Shown here in pieces: positions 49,701-61,520 of a stretch of 64,000 bases of DNA; positions within the stretch are counted from its first letter, which is position 1; every line of letters begins with the position of its first letter. The stretch lies in the NCBI RefSeq assembly GCF_009389715.1, contig NC_052401.1, positions 5,392,148 through 5,456,147 of the forward strand, written 5' to 3'. The notes under the pieces were generated by a model. That model searched no databases. It worked only from the letters and a program-made list of their open reading frames with translations, and was not told where the DNA came from. This DNA is from Phoenix dactylifera. Its lineage: Eukaryota; Streptophyta; Magnoliopsida; Arecales; Arecaceae. Position numbers and translations under genes: made by a program.

Positions 49701-52466
49701 TTCCAACTAAATAAAAATCATAACCATCATACATACAGGATGAAGCTGATCAAATCTCCTGAAGGGATCGCTCTCTTCCTTGCTTATTCCATCAAGAAAA
49801 TAATTCAAAAATTTGGTTACTCTAATCAAAAATCTATATATACCCCTTATGATCCAAGTATTCATCTCAAAAAGAATTTAGATGAACCAGTTGATCAAAT
49901 CAGATACTCCCAAATCATAGGTTCTCTCCTATATATGGTGAATAGGACAAGACCTGATATTTAATGTACTGTAGAGAGGCTAAGTACATGCACTCAAAAT
50001 TCAAATCAATCTCATTGGTCAGCCGTTAAAAAAATATTCTGATATTTTAAAGAAACCCTTGATTTATTCTCTTTTACACTGGATACCCTAAGGTGGTTGA
50101 GGATTACAGTGATGCAAGTTGGATTACCGTTTCTCTTGATCTTAAATCAACCACCCGATATCTCTTTCTTGGAACTGCTGTTGTTTGGAGATCCTCCAGG
50201 CAAACTATTATATCTCGGAGCACCATGAACGCCGAGTTGATTGCTCTAGATACCACTTATATTGAGGCAGAGTGAATTAAAAATCTTATCCCATAGCTAC
50301 CTTTAATACCTAAGCCAATTCCGACCATATCAAATTACCATGATAAAAAGGCCGCAATAGAACTGACAAATCAAAAGAGTACTAACGAAAAGAGGAACCG
50401 ACATATCTGGATTTATCATAAATTTGTAAGACAACTCAAAACGAGTAATGACATTTTCTTGGAATTTGTCAAGTCTGAGAAAAGCTTGGCATATCAATTA
50501 ATCAAGAATTTGTCTAGAAGTGGAGTCCTAGAATCATCAAGGGAGATAGGGCTTAAGCCCACTATTTGGTCACTGATAGTGGATACCAAATCTGTGATTG
50601 GAGATCCCATAAAGAAGGCTCAATATGGTAAAAACGAAACTGGTTGAGTAATTGTGTCAGAGCACATTTTTCGGAGTATATCTCTTCCCATTCCTATGAT
50701 GAGTCCTCTTATCAGTGACAAAAAAATATTTTGAAAAGGTTGAGTTATACTCTTAATGAGTTCAAGATAGAAGATCTACAGGGCATTAGGTCACAAATAC
50801 CTTTGGACGACTTACCTATGTGAGAATTGTCGTATAGGCAGCGACTAGGAGTTTGGGCTAGTCCTAACAAAATTCTCATAAAAAATCAAGAAACTAAGCA
50901 CAAAGCCTTTAGATGATGCTGACCGCATAAAAATCTAATTGATTTGTACTATATGTATGATAAGTAGAAGTCTGAGTTAAAGGACCTAGTAAAGGTCTAA
51001 TTCACTATGGTTCCTTCAGATAGATACTATCAACACTAAGTGAGATTCAAACCCACAGGACATCTCACTCATTGCATAGTATAAGTTGCCCAGATATTCT
51101 ACTTTATGATTTCAAAAATTTAAATCTTTTATGGAAGATGTTGGAGTTTAATTAAAGAAATTAAATTTTTTTATCTCCTAAACTTTAGTTGTTTTAAATA
51201 TTTTAAAATACTTTTTTGTGAAACGTTTCTTTCAAAAGAGTTGTAACTCTTCGAAAGAAAATATTGGTTTCCAAAAAGATACGGTATTTTCAAAATAATA
51301 CATATCTTCGGAACCATCATGTCTATTCGATCTTCCAGATAGAGACTATAAATAGACTCTCCGAAATTAATTCAAAAGCAATCCGATCTCTTTCATTCAT
51401 TAGCGCTTTATCTCCTCTTGAGAGTTTTTTTTCTCAAATAAAATTTTTCCAACCTTCAGCTTTATGTTTTCTATCTTTTTTATTTTGTAAACATCTGAAG
51501 AAGTCGGCCAGGTTAAGGCTCCCTAGTAATCATGCTTGTAGGAGGAGGAGCAGGTTGAGCCGGATTGTTATATCTTGGAGACAAGATCACTGCAGATCAC
51601 ATGTAGAAGACGAATCACATTCGTAGGGCAGTATATATCACACGCCTCGACCCAGACAAGCTCTTTTCAATGTACTGATTTTATTCTAGTAGATTATTTC
51701 TTTATAATACTTTTATTTAATAAAGATATAACAATTTTTAAGCAAAATATTTTCAACAATTGTGACAGCTACTTCACCATTACTTCTCATTAGAGTAGCA
51801 ATATTTCAAGAATCAATACTGCCGATCCTCACTCCATTGGTCAGATGAGTTTGGATTCACCAACTTAGTTCTTTCCGGTTGATGCAAATTTGCACCATCA
51901 GTTCTACATAATACCATGGAAATCAACAAAAAGATCTCAGTCCAAGAAACGAGTTCTCATCTTCATGTTTCATTCGCGACCATAATCCTAGAGCAGGAAA
52001 CTAAATTACCATAGCGTCAAGAAAAGAAACAGGGCGGCACTAATTTAAATTTAAAAAACAAAAAACCGAGTTTTCTATAGATTTTTCAAGTCTAATGGTT
52101 TTCCCCTTTAGCAAAAAGATTGCAAATTTGACCAAAAAAAACAAACTTTAAGCAACAAAATCCACAAAAAAACGAACTTTTTTAACCAAAAATCGCATTA
52201 AATAGCGTAAAAGATTGACCAAAAAAAGAGAACAGACGAGCTGATACCTTGAACGCAGGGGATTCACCTCGGATGATCTCGCAGAAGACGCAGCGCTTCT
52301 TCGCGATCCCTTCCTCCCCGCCCGCCTCGCCCCTGCTTCCACGGCAGCAAGAAACGGAGACCGCCGGGGGCTCGGAGGATCCCGGCCGTCGGTGCAGCGG
52401 CAGAGGGCGGCCGAGATCGGTTGGGCGGAGGTGGGAGCAGAGGACGGCGAGGCGGCGCTCCGCCAT
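40771..52466 (-). CDS. HINT3: HINT3-like histidine-triad (HIT) hydrolase (7 exons)
   Basis: Exons in transcription order: 52466-52248, 48055-48000, 47225-47168, 43393-43327, 41195-41140, 41035-40982 and 40911-40771. All are GT-AG, phases agree, and the total is 651 nt (216 aa plus TAG). Residues 59-62 are CVFC, typical of the HIT N-terminus. They are followed by EIIRGESPAFKLYEDD, then LDSNPLSYGHSLIIPKSHFP and NLLVNNGLAAGQVIFH. The catalytic triad H152-T-H154-F-H156-I is intact and split by intron 5 after the first His. The sequence closely follows Arabidopsis HINT3, an adenylylsulfatase that hydrolyses adenosine 5'-phosphosulfate (family knowledge). The Arg- and Ser-rich N-terminus could be an organelle transit peptide. 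Introns 1 (4.2 kb), 3 (3.8 kb) and 4 (2.1 kb) are long; introns 1 and 3 carry transposon remains. The coding exons appear undamaged. Confidence 0.9.
44625..45225. mobile_element. GC-rich fold-back element in HINT3 intron 3
   Basis: This 600-bp GC-rich island is a long imperfect palindrome. At its centre 'aatatagaatttttaag' (left arm about 44889-44909) faces its exact inverse (44926-44947) across a 16-base loop. The outer arms mirror each other too: 'ggagaagacgatgaggagag' on the left against CTC/TTC-rich DNA on the right, and 'accgacctgtaccgg' on the left against 'ccggtaccggtacagcga' on the right. The GC-rich frames on both strands come from the symmetry and are not genes. It is probably a non-autonomous fold-back DNA transposon. 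Confidence 0.7.
46440..46625. mobile_element. Single arm of the 7066-7533 inverted-repeat family
   Basis: From 'tttgaccatttgatgcatagg' to 'gtgtagccaagtttacctat' this sequence parallels the right arm at 7310-7480: 'ttgaccacttgatatatagg', 'cttcaaatcaca', 'ggatcat(t/c)gat', 'tagacctg', 'gtg(t)agccaag'. Only one arm is present. It sits in HINT3 intron 3. Confidence 0.6.
49739..51770 (+). mobile_element. 5'-truncated Ty1/Copia element in HINT3 intron 1
   Basis: On the plus strand, opposite to HINT3, the end of a Copia polyprotein can be read with stops and frameshifts. The reverse-transcriptase tail (49740-49962) contains YDPSIHLKKNL and YSQIIGSLLYMVNRTRPDI. RNase H (50040-50640) contains YSDASWI, STMNAELIALD and SGVLESSREIGLKP. 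A probable 3' LTR starts near 51139 with TGTTGGAG and has a TATA-like 'ctataaatag' at about 51346. It is AT-rich and ends around 51760-51770. No 5' LTR or gag is present. Because it is intronic and antisense to HINT3, its LTR promoter could in principle give antisense transcripts (inference). Confidence 0.78.
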
Positions 52467-52994
52467 CTAGGCGAGATCGGCGACCGCGACCGAGTTCTCG
52501 CGGCCTCCCCTGGCCATCAGAGAAAAAGCTTGTTTTTTTGTGCGTCCACGGAGAGCGAGCTCAGTAATATATCTTGCACAGATAAGGAGGTCAAGCGATT
52601 ATTCCAAGCGGTGGGAGTCTGGAGTTCTCCTACTTATGTTATCAGGCCTTGGCTTTTTATCCTATTATCCTTTCTCTAGCCAAACTGTGAATCATATGGC
52701 CTGGGCCTAAAGCCTTCCTATTTTGTCACCTATCTTCCTAATGCCCATCCTAAAAAAAAAAAAAATCTGAAAGTCAGAAACTTTTTTTTTTTTTAACCGA
52801 TGACATCAATCTCATGATTAAATAAAAAAATCAAAAAAAAAGAAAAATTATGTGCTTCTTTTTTTTTCCGGCTTTTTCATTCATCATCTTTCTCGCCAAG
52901 CTATCTCTCCCGTTCATGAGATCAGTTTCTTCTTTTCAAGTCCTTTTCTCGTCCTCTAAAACTTTCTCTGTTTTTCAATATCTAAATCTCATAG
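52467..52994. other. HINT3 upstream region
   Basis: The first 100 bases are GC-rich and probably contain the 5' leader and promoter of the minus-strand HINT3-like gene. Further right the sequence becomes AT-rich with poly-A and poly-T runs. No other gene was recognised. Confidence 0.45.
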
Positions 52995-53690
52995 AATCTA
53001 AAAGTTTGTATGTATATAATTTTTTATATTAGAAAAACTTAGAAAACTATATACTATGTATTGTTACTAATAAATATCAGATTTTAGAAATTATATATCG
53101 ATTTACCTAAAGGTATATATTAGCTTGCTAAATAGCTAATTTATTTGGTGTGTATCACCTGATTATGTAGTATGCACTCATAAAAAGTATGTTCTAAAAA
53201 CTGTTTATCGATTTTTAGAGGTATATTGGTCATGCAGGATGTATTGGTGAATATGATATTCTGTAAACTGTGTATCAATATGCCTAAAAATGTGTACTCG
53301 GTTACTAGATAACTAATTTATCAAATGTGTATCACTTGATCATGTACTATGGATTAGTAAATATCGTATTCTGAAAATTTTGTATTGATTTACCTAGAGA
53401 TGTGCATTAACTTACTAGATAACTAATTTTTTTGGTATGTATCACATGGTCATATAGTGTGTACTAGCAAAAAATATTATAAAAGTGATGAAGGAAAAAG
53501 ATGTCGTGTAATTTTCTTTCCTTTTTTGGTTTTTTATCATGGACCCATGACTTCATTAGTTGGATAAACCACTAACTTTTGATTTTTTTTCTTTAAGATG
53601 ATCACTATAAAAAATATGGCAAAATAGGAAGCCCACCCTATATTTTTTCTCTAGTGCCTGCCCCATATAAGTTGTCCATGAAATGGTGGT
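52995..53690. repeat. Second, inverted copy of the window-start repeat
   Basis: Phrases such as 'ctagataactaattt', 'tgtatcacctgatta' and 'gcctgccccatataagttg' are reverse complements, with divergence, of the repeat at 1-900. Internal units recur near 53203, 53268 and 53375. The pair frames most of the window, but this need not be functional. Confidence 0.6.
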
Positions 53691-55319
53691 ATGGTGCATG
53701 TGGCTAAATTTATTTGACTGGTTGTAGCGCCCATTATCCATCTTTACAATAATTATGGTTGCCAATATTTGCCTACAGTATATGGTTTTAAAAATTTTAA
53801 TATTAAAATAATAACTATTTGAACAATATTGTAATGGAAAAAAATAGTTATGTTATTTTTCAGGCCATACAATCTCTTTTAAACGAAAACGGGTTGAAAA
53901 TTAAATTTTAAAAATACAATTAAAGAATAGACGACATATATATTATAGTATATTATTATAATACTAAATAATCTATTATAATAAACTTTACCTTTTTCTA
54001 TTATTTGATATAATTAATATAGAGGAGACAAAAATATTATAATTATTATGATTTACAAATATATAATGGAAAAAGTTTAGTTTCCCATGGCCGAGCATAT
54101 CCTACCTTCAAATGAAAAAAAAATAACATGCTCTCTATCCTCCCTTCCCTCCATACCCTTTTACCCACCACTTACTCGCATTGCAAAAAAACATTTAAAT
54201 TTTCTCAGCACTTGTTATTTTTCCATGCAGAGCGTCCTTTTTTTTAATTTTACAAATCTTATAGATCTGAAACCAATTTTATTTAAAAATAATTTACCTA
54301 ATATGTACATGCATGCATGCATGCATGCATATATAAGATGTCACAACAATGATCCAACCTATGAAAAAAGAAAAATTATTCACCTTTTGCCTAGGCAAAC
54401 GAGTGGAGGAAGTAGCCATACACATATAGTGAGGGGACTCCAGAGGGCCTTCCTTATTTGCATAATTTAGAAATTTTATCTTATATTATTTAAATATCGA
54501 ACAAGGATGTTAATAAAATATTTTATACCAAAACTAGAAAATATATTTGTATCAATGATTAAAATTTAAAAATATGTAATATTTTAATAACCATTATTTT
54601 AAATTTTCATGCAAACATTGATTGAATTAACTCCAATACCTTTTTGATTAGGTCCAACATGAGTCCAGCCCATCTAAAATGAAACACAAACCTGTGGATC
54701 CCCCTCACCAATGGGAGGCAAATTTATCTCTCCACCTGTTGATCGGAAAAAATTTGTACAACTAAATTTCTCTCAATTTTCCTTTAAGAATTTTTTAGAT
54801 CAAAAATTATATAGACTACCAACTATGACTACAAATAGCAAGTCAAGAATATTGATAAACATTTAGGAGACTATATGAATTCATATTTACTCCTCATAAC
54901 AGCATGATATTATGATTAAATTTTTGGTGCCATATATGATATATTTATTTCACACCATAGGTGTATCCAATCCTTGTGTTCTAAAATATATAATAGTTGT
55001 GGCAAATGACTGAAAAATGGATATTATTGTATACCTTTTTATGTTTAGAGATATTGAAGCTGCAAGTGTAATTCTCACCGCATAGACTGTCCTATTGAGA
55101 CGCAATATGAATGTAACCATTTTATGTGTCATTTGGATGCTACTGAAGTATCTTTCCACTCCACCACTTATGATAGAATATTTTTGTACCAATCAAGCTC
55201 GTAGACTTGACATGAGCTACAAACAATTTCCTAGTCACAGGTCAAGAAAGTTAATGTTTATTCTTTTTAATTTTTCAGCATCATATCTACAATAGAACAT
55301 CTATTGTGTATCAAACAAG
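53691..55319. other. Intergenic, very AT-rich
   Basis: No gene was recognised. A (CATG)n run lies at about 54309-54331. Otherwise the sequence is AT-rich with short broken frames. Confidence 0.45.
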
Positions 55320-56005
55320 CTGTAGAACTTTTTTTTATAGATAAATTAAATTTATTAAACCGGTCTACAATAAATATATTTGTGAAAATTAGAAAATAAA
55401 ATATCCTACCGTTTAAAAGAAATATCTATTATAGTAGTTCTAATGTGATTGGCTATATATATCGCCATTTAGTCTGCAGCACCATGAGCTTTGTTATAGA
55501 TATACGTCGCTTCATAAGACTATAGAGTTGCTCCAACAATCCTATCGCAAAGGATGGTCGATGGTCTCTAAAGATGGTGAACTCCATCAAAAAATTTTCT
55601 GCAAGTATGATATAAAAAGCTTTCAGAATTTTTATAGCATACAACATACCTTCCCATACAACATATAAGTCTGCTATAGGAACAGTAATATCGAACAGTC
55701 TATTAATACTATCTACTATAATTAACGCACCACTTGCACTTCTAATTATAATGATGAAGCTTGCTCCACTAGAATATTCTCTAATTTGAATGCTACCATC
55801 AAAGTTGATCTTGAGAAAACCAAAGAATGGTAGCTCCCAAGTGAAGTAAGTCATCTGTGGGATTCCAGAACCTGTATAATAAGAGCCATAATTTTCTCCA
55901 ATTATCAAGGATCCCTTTAGGGCAGTTATATCGATGTGCTCCGGCTAGATGCTTGTAAAAATCTGTAACTCTAACCAACAACCTAGATGAAATGCCCCAT
56001 TCCAA
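55320..56005 (-). pseudogene. LINE-derived RNase H (RVT_3-type) relic
   Basis: The minus-strand frame at 55453-55908 reads FLKINFDGSIQ ... SSGASFIIIIRSASGALI ... RLFDITVPIADLYVVWEGM. This is the plant LINE RNase H pattern with its first catalytic Asp in NFDGS. Upstream codons continue in another frame to about 56005, and the 3' side ends with ANHIRTT and an AT-rich tail. A frameshift and a stop near the end show it is decayed. The tail matches the fragment at 4626-4815. Confidence 0.72.
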
Positions 56006-57045
56006 TCTATCTGCACTATCTCACAGGTCAAGAAAGTTAACTTTATAATATATTAGACGAAATATGAGACCCTTGACCCAAAGATAGGATTCTCATTGAT
56101 AACTAATTTAAGTAATATATAATTTCAACACCATTGTTTATTCCTTTTAAATTTTTCAGCGTGGGGTACATGTTGCTCATGAGTACTTCTCCGCAAAGCT
56201 TTCTTGGTGCTGTAGATGGACTCAAAAACCTTTGACCAGAAACTGGCCACTCCATTTGGATTTAAAATCTGTGCTCTTTAATTAGCTGGTAACAATACTA
56301 TAAGAACATCATTTCTCATAAACAATAGAATAAGAAAATCATGCAACATTAGCATAAGTAATAAAACATTATACCTATATAAGTGGCAGCATGCAGAAAT
56401 AATTATTAACAGCCTCTAGAACCCCTTAGAAAATTTCCTTCTGATCCTGCCCAAGAATGGGGTCCAATCAAAAGCAGCTTATAGATATATCAAAGCTAGC
56501 AGGTTGGACTATAATGGCCAACACAACTATTTCGCTCAAGTATCTCATCTAAGCAAGCTCTAGATTGCATCAATTCTCATACATGGCAAACCTCCTCTAT
56601 TATCTCCATTTCCTATTGTTGTGGTTGAAATCTGGCCTGAGGGTGACCACGCCGGAGGAGTCGGGCGAGCCGCTGGCTGGGACGGAGAAAGGGTGGCGCC
56701 TCCTAAGCTCCGGGGACCCTGCAAATCAACATGCTACTTTGGTGTAAATCAACATGCTAGCCCAAGAGAATAACGAACAATCAATGATCAACAATTATAT
56801 AGAAAGATATTGTGAGAAGAAAAATATATATAGAGAGTAATAAATTAAGAAAGGAACAAATTTTTACTAATATATAAAAATAATGTACTATATCAATTAA
56901 TCAAAGCTTCTCTTGCTTCCGAGTTGGGAATCTTAAATCAAACAGGTGCACCCGGATGGAAGGTTTTCCTTGTTTCTCATAGAATAGAGTTTTTCTATTT
57001 TTAATAGCATAGGCCTGCTGCTAATAAAAAAAAATGGGGCATACT
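56006..57045. other. Intergenic with a small GC-rich patch
   Basis: An approximately 90-base GC-rich patch at 56636-56722 interrupts AT-rich DNA. It reads VTTPEESGEPLAGTEKGW in one frame, but I recognise no family. The rest shows nothing. Confidence 0.4.
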
Positions 57046-58335
57046 TGTCACGCCCCGGATCCGGATCCGTGACACGGCCGTGCTATTGCCGACTATCGCC
57101 CACAGTAGCACGCAGCCTCATACAGGGGTAACAGGTAGCCAAAAAGGATTTCATCCTTATATATATATATTAAAAGTTTGCAGTACAACCTTCAAGTTTG
57201 AAAACCAAAAATACAGAACTTCTATGCTATTCAAATGTACAGAAGTATATAAGCTTCTCCAAAAATACGAAGCTCTGTAACAAAATAAAAACATATCTGA
57301 TGGCGATCACTGGTGAGGATCTGAAAGAAAACGAAACATAAACAGATGTGAGCTACACGGCTCAGTAAGTAATCCTGCATAATCCTACCGGATCAACCAG
57401 TAGACTAAACATGTAAATCAGGGTTTTGAGAAGCTGACATGCATGTTTATCTAATAATCATCCTGGCATAAATAAGTATTCAATTTAAACAAAGCAGTTA
57501 GTGCAAATCAACAAATTTTCATATTATATGCATATGAAACCGTGCCCCCCGGCATGCCGTGGTCCTTTTACTCTCGGATGCCTACTGCGAAGTCAGACTC
57601 GGCCACTGGCGGGGCCAGCTCAGTTACTATTCAGCCACTGGCGGGGCCAAGCTCAGTTTACTATTCAGCCACTGGCGGGGCAGGCCCAATTCCAATTCAG
57701 CCACTGGCGGGGCAGGCTTCAGTTACTATTTCAGCCACTGGCCGGGGCAGCTCAGTTACTATTCAGCCATTTGGCGGCTCAGTCATTCTCAGTAGCATCT
57801 TTGAGCCCATTATAGTGCCTATGGGCTAGCTAAGACTTTATAAACTTACATGCATGATTATAATATCAGTATCATCATGTTGCATACATAGCCATAGCTT
57901 CTGGGATCATTAAAGTTACTTATGCATTGTACATATCATGTATGAAACATATATACTTAAAATAAATGCTTAGAAACCATTAATAACATACATGATCCAT
58001 AACAGGATTAGGACAGGTTACTTACAGTGATTCGTTTTCTCCCAAGTTTCTTACGTCCTAGTGACGGATCCTGAGTCACCTAAAATCACATTATAATGAG
58101 CATATTATTTCCTTTTACTTGTTTGGATTCTACCGAAATTTAGCCCAAGTCTAATGTGTTCATATTGGAGCCTTGATTGGGTCCATATGGTTTAATTGGC
58201 CTTCTAATTGGTCATTAGGCTTAATCCCAAGTTTAATTTGGGTTTAATTTTGGTTAAATTTATAGTCTGCTTGTCCAGACTTAGCCCAAATTTGATTGGG
58301 CTCGGGTTTAGTCAATTTGGCTAAACCCTTTCCCC

Positions 58336-58366
<31 letters not shown>

Positions 58367-59742
58367 TTTCTTTTTCTTTTTTTTTTCTTTGGGCTTAACG
58401 GGTTGCGGGTTCGGATTCGGATCCGACCCGCGAACCCGTTATCAGGTTTTCTTCCCTCTTCCAGAGGCTTCCGCTCTTCATCTCCTGCTCTCCTCTCTCT
58501 CCTCTCTTTTCTCCTTCGTCTCCACCGAAACCCACGCCTCCGGCCGGTCCTCCGGCCCCCTTCTTCTCCTCCGGCCAGATCTGTGGCCTTCTCCCTCTCG
58601 GTCACCCTCTCCTTCTCTCTCTCTTTCTCTTTTTTTTTTCTTCTTTGTTTTCGCCGAGACCCTAGCCTCCGACCCTTTTGTCCCCCTCCGAAACCCACTG
58701 TCTCCTCCCCTTCTTCTCCCGCAGGCAACCGGGGAGACGAGGCTCCCCCGATCCACGACCGAGGCGGGGGGTTTCCTCCCGGTGCACGGCGGAAGGCAGC
58801 CCTCCTCCAAAGTGATGCCGGAGAGGGGAAGGGCTCGGAGGTGGGTCGGGATCCGGCTTTACCCGAGGCCTCCACCCGCTCCGTCCACGGCAAGGCATGG
58901 CCGGAGGGGATGAAGCCTTAAGGTCCGGTGAGTTCATTTTATATTATTATTATTATTATTATTTTCTTTTCTTTTCTTTTCCTTGGTCCTTCCTTCCGGC
59001 ACCACACCCTTGCCGGAGAAGGTGGTGGTCCGCCGGGCTGGCGCCCTGTGGCCGCCTCTGTTGTCGTCCCGGCCAGATATGGCGGCCTGGGTTGCCCCCC
59101 CGAACCCAAGGTACCGCGGCCGAGGCCGCGGTGTCCGGTTCGTCAACAGGCGAACCGGTTGGGTCGGTCCGGATGGTCGCGGCTGTGAGTCCGGCCCGAC
59201 CCAGGGATTGTGGTTTTTCTCCTTCCTGTGCGGCCTCCTCCCTCTATGTCACTGTTGACACAGAGGGGAAGAGCACCACGAGGGGTTTCTCCATGCTTTA
59301 TAATTTTATTAACAGGGAGTCCATACCTGGTTTAGTCGGGTGTAGTCGGGCAGTGCTTCCTCCCTGGTAGTCCCTTCTTCAGAGCTTCAGGGCTCTTGCC
59401 TTAGGCTCCAGGGCTTCGGCTCCTCTCTCTTTCTCTCGTTCGGTGTTTAGGGGGGTCTATGATTTGGGGTTGCCGCAGAGGCTTAAATTTGTTTAGAGGA
59501 TGAAACCCCCTCTGAGGTCCCATCCTCTCCTTTACTCCATACTTCGGGACTGGCCGCCGCCCCCCTTGTCTCCGGCGCGCCGGCATGGCTGCCAGCAGGG
59601 GTGCGGTAACCTCTCCCTGTCGGTCTTATCCTTCGTTTTTTTTTTTATTCCTGATTAATTATGCTGGCTACAGTGAATTTGGGCCAACCTTAACTGGGTC
59701 TATTTTTATTGGGCCTAGTAGGTTGTGGGCCCGGATATTACA
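57046..59742 (-). mobile_element. LTR of a Tekay/Del-type chromovirus
   Basis: In element orientation (minus) this LTR opens TGTAATATCCGGGCCC at 59742 and closes ...GGGGCGTGACA at 57046, giving about 2.7 kb with TG...CA termini. Long LTRs like this are usual in the Del/Tekay group. It directly follows the polypurine tract and integrase end, so it is the 3' LTR. It holds a 32/34-bp tandem repeat (57602-57780), a CTTTTT-type tract (about 58337-58388) and a GC-rich part (58400-59600). That part contains long accidental frames on both strands, which I do not regard as genes. Confidence 0.82.
57602..57780. repeat. Tandem repeat of about 33 bp inside the chromovirus LTR
   Basis: 'gccactggcggggc' recurs at 57602, 57634, 57668, 57700 and 57734, and in decayed form at 57766. 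The spacing alternates 32, 34, 32, 34, 32. The variable part is 'cagctcagttactattca'. Confidence 0.92.
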
Positions 59743-59757
59743 TCCTTCCCCCTTAAA
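59743..59757 (-). other. Polypurine tract of the chromovirus
   Basis: On minus the sequence is TTAAGGGGGAAGGA, immediately before the LTR start TGTAATATCC. This is the expected priming site for plus-strand DNA synthesis in an LTR retrotransposon and fixes the LTR boundary. Confidence 0.85.
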
Positions 59758-59774
59758 TAATTTCGTCCTCGAAA

Positions 59775-61520
59775 TTAAACATTACCTCGGTTCTCGAAGA
59801 GCTGAGAGGTAGCGTTGCGCATCTTTCCTCCATTCCCAGGTAGCTTCCTTTCAGTGTGGTTGGTCCACTGGACTTTAACGTAGGAAATGGTGCGCCTTCG
59901 GAGAATTTGCTCTTTTCTGTCTTGATGCGCAGGGGGCTCCTCATAGGTTAAATCTTTATTATTGAGAGGCTCAATGTGGTACACATGGTTGGGATCCGGA
60001 ACGTACCTCCGTACAAGAGAGTGAAAGACGTTGTGTACGCCTGATAGCTCTGAAGGTAGGGCCAATTTGTAGGCAACTTTGCCTATTCTAGCAAGAACTC
60101 AATGGGCCAATATAGCGAGGACTTAATTTGCCGTGTCTTCCGAATCGGGTAATACCCTTTGATGGTGAAATTTTAGGAAGACAAAGTTCCCCTCCAAAAA
60201 TTCCAAGGCCCTTCTTCCTCTGTCAGCCCATCTTTTTGTCTATCCTGGGCAGCCTGAAGCTTTGCTTAATTAGTAGTACCTTGTCTCTGGTGTGCTGGGC
60301 CAGTTCGGGCCTAGCATTTTCCGCTCCCGACATCATCCAGTGTAAGGGGGATCGGCATCTTCTCCCATAGAGAGCTTCGTATGGGGCCATCTGGATACTG
60401 GAATGGTAGCTATTGTTATAAGCAAATTCCACAGTGGTATGTGACTATCCCAGTTTCCACCTAGGTCACAGTGCAAGCCCTCAGCATGTCTTCCCGAGTT
60501 TGGATTGTCCGCTCTGACTGGCCGTCAGTCTGGGGGTGGTATGCTGTACTGAGCCTCAGTCCGGTACCATGGCCTTCTGAAAGCTTTCCCGGAATCTGGA
60601 CCGAATCGGGGGTCACGATCAGAATGATACTCACTGGTACTCCGTGCAGGCGTACAATCTCATCGATGTATAATTGGGCAGCTTGTCTAAAGAGTACCAA
60701 TTCTGAATGGCAGAAATGAGCTGATTTTGTAAGGCGATCAATCACCCACACTGCTCATTTTCTCACTTTTGGGGAGTCCTGTACAATCCATGATGTGCTC
60801 CACTTCCATTCAGGAATTTCTATTGGTTCCAGAACCCTGCTGGCCTCTGGTGCTGCTTTTACTAGCTGACAGGTCAAGCATCGGGCCACAAACTCAGCTA
60901 TTTCTCTCTTCATCCCTCCACCAGTAATGTTCCCGAAGGTCCGGTACATTTTTAGTACTGCCTGGATGAATAGAGAACGGGATTGGTGGGCTTTCTTCCA
61001 TGTTTCCCTTTTAGTCAACATTGCCGGTCACAAGTGGTGGCAACTTAGAGTGCATCTGGGTGCATTTGGAGTTCGGTCGCAACCCTTTCTCCACTTCATC
61101 TTGACTGGCAATGTGCTCATCAGCTGCTGGGCACCTTTATTCTATCGATCAGGTTGGTTTTGTATACTCAAGGCGGCCAGCAAATTTTTGTAGTTTGGGT
61201 ACCCTCACCTGCATTTTATCAGATCTTCTGATCTGTGGTTGAGTGGTGAGTAAAGCGGCGGAGCTTATAACTGACTTTCTGCTTAGGGCATCCGACCCGC
61301 ACGTTGGCCTTTCCTGGGTGGTATTTTAATACTCAGGTCATAATCCTTCAAGAGTTCCAACACTTCTTTGCCTCATATTTCAATTCCTTCTGGGTGAATA
61401 TATACTTCAGGCTCTTGTGGTCGGTGTACATATCACAGTGTTCGCCATACAAATAATGTCTCCAAAGTTTCAAGGCGAACACTACTGCGGCCAACTCTAG
61501 GTCATGTGTCGGGTAGTTCT
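59775..61520 (-). pseudogene. Chromovirus pol remnant: RNase H, integrase, chromodomain
   Basis: In minus-strand order: RNase H (about 61520-61348) has [20 protein letters not shown] and [15 protein letters not shown]. The integrase zinc-binding region (about 61021-60755) has FVARCLTCQLVKA and IPEWKW. The integrase core (60751-60461) has VIDRLTKSAHF and STAYHPQTDGQSERTIQ. The region after it has MEFAYNNSYHSSIQMAPYEA and LYGRRCRSPLHW (60432-60260). A chromodomain-type C-terminus (60065-59775) has LSGVHNVFH, LTYEEPP and DRKEQILRRRTI. Stops and frameshifts separate the pieces, so it is inactive. The chromodomain and motif style point to the Tekay/Del clade. The upstream part is cut off by an insertion at 61521. 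Confidence 0.85.

Noticed and set aside
54309..54331. CATGCATG run as an RY regulatory cluster
   Set aside because: It is a simple tetranucleotide microsatellite with no gene nearby that it would plausibly control.
57501..57829. Three overlapping frames with a repeated peptide
   Set aside because: The repeated peptide is the translation of a 32/34-bp DNA tandem repeat in an LTR. Openness in all three frames is a repeat effect.
58296..59370. Long GC-rich open frames on both strands
   Set aside because: They lie inside the chromovirus LTR, overlap each other on both strands, are low in complexity (Ser, Arg, Pro, Leu) and contain no domain. GC-rich DNA gives few stops.
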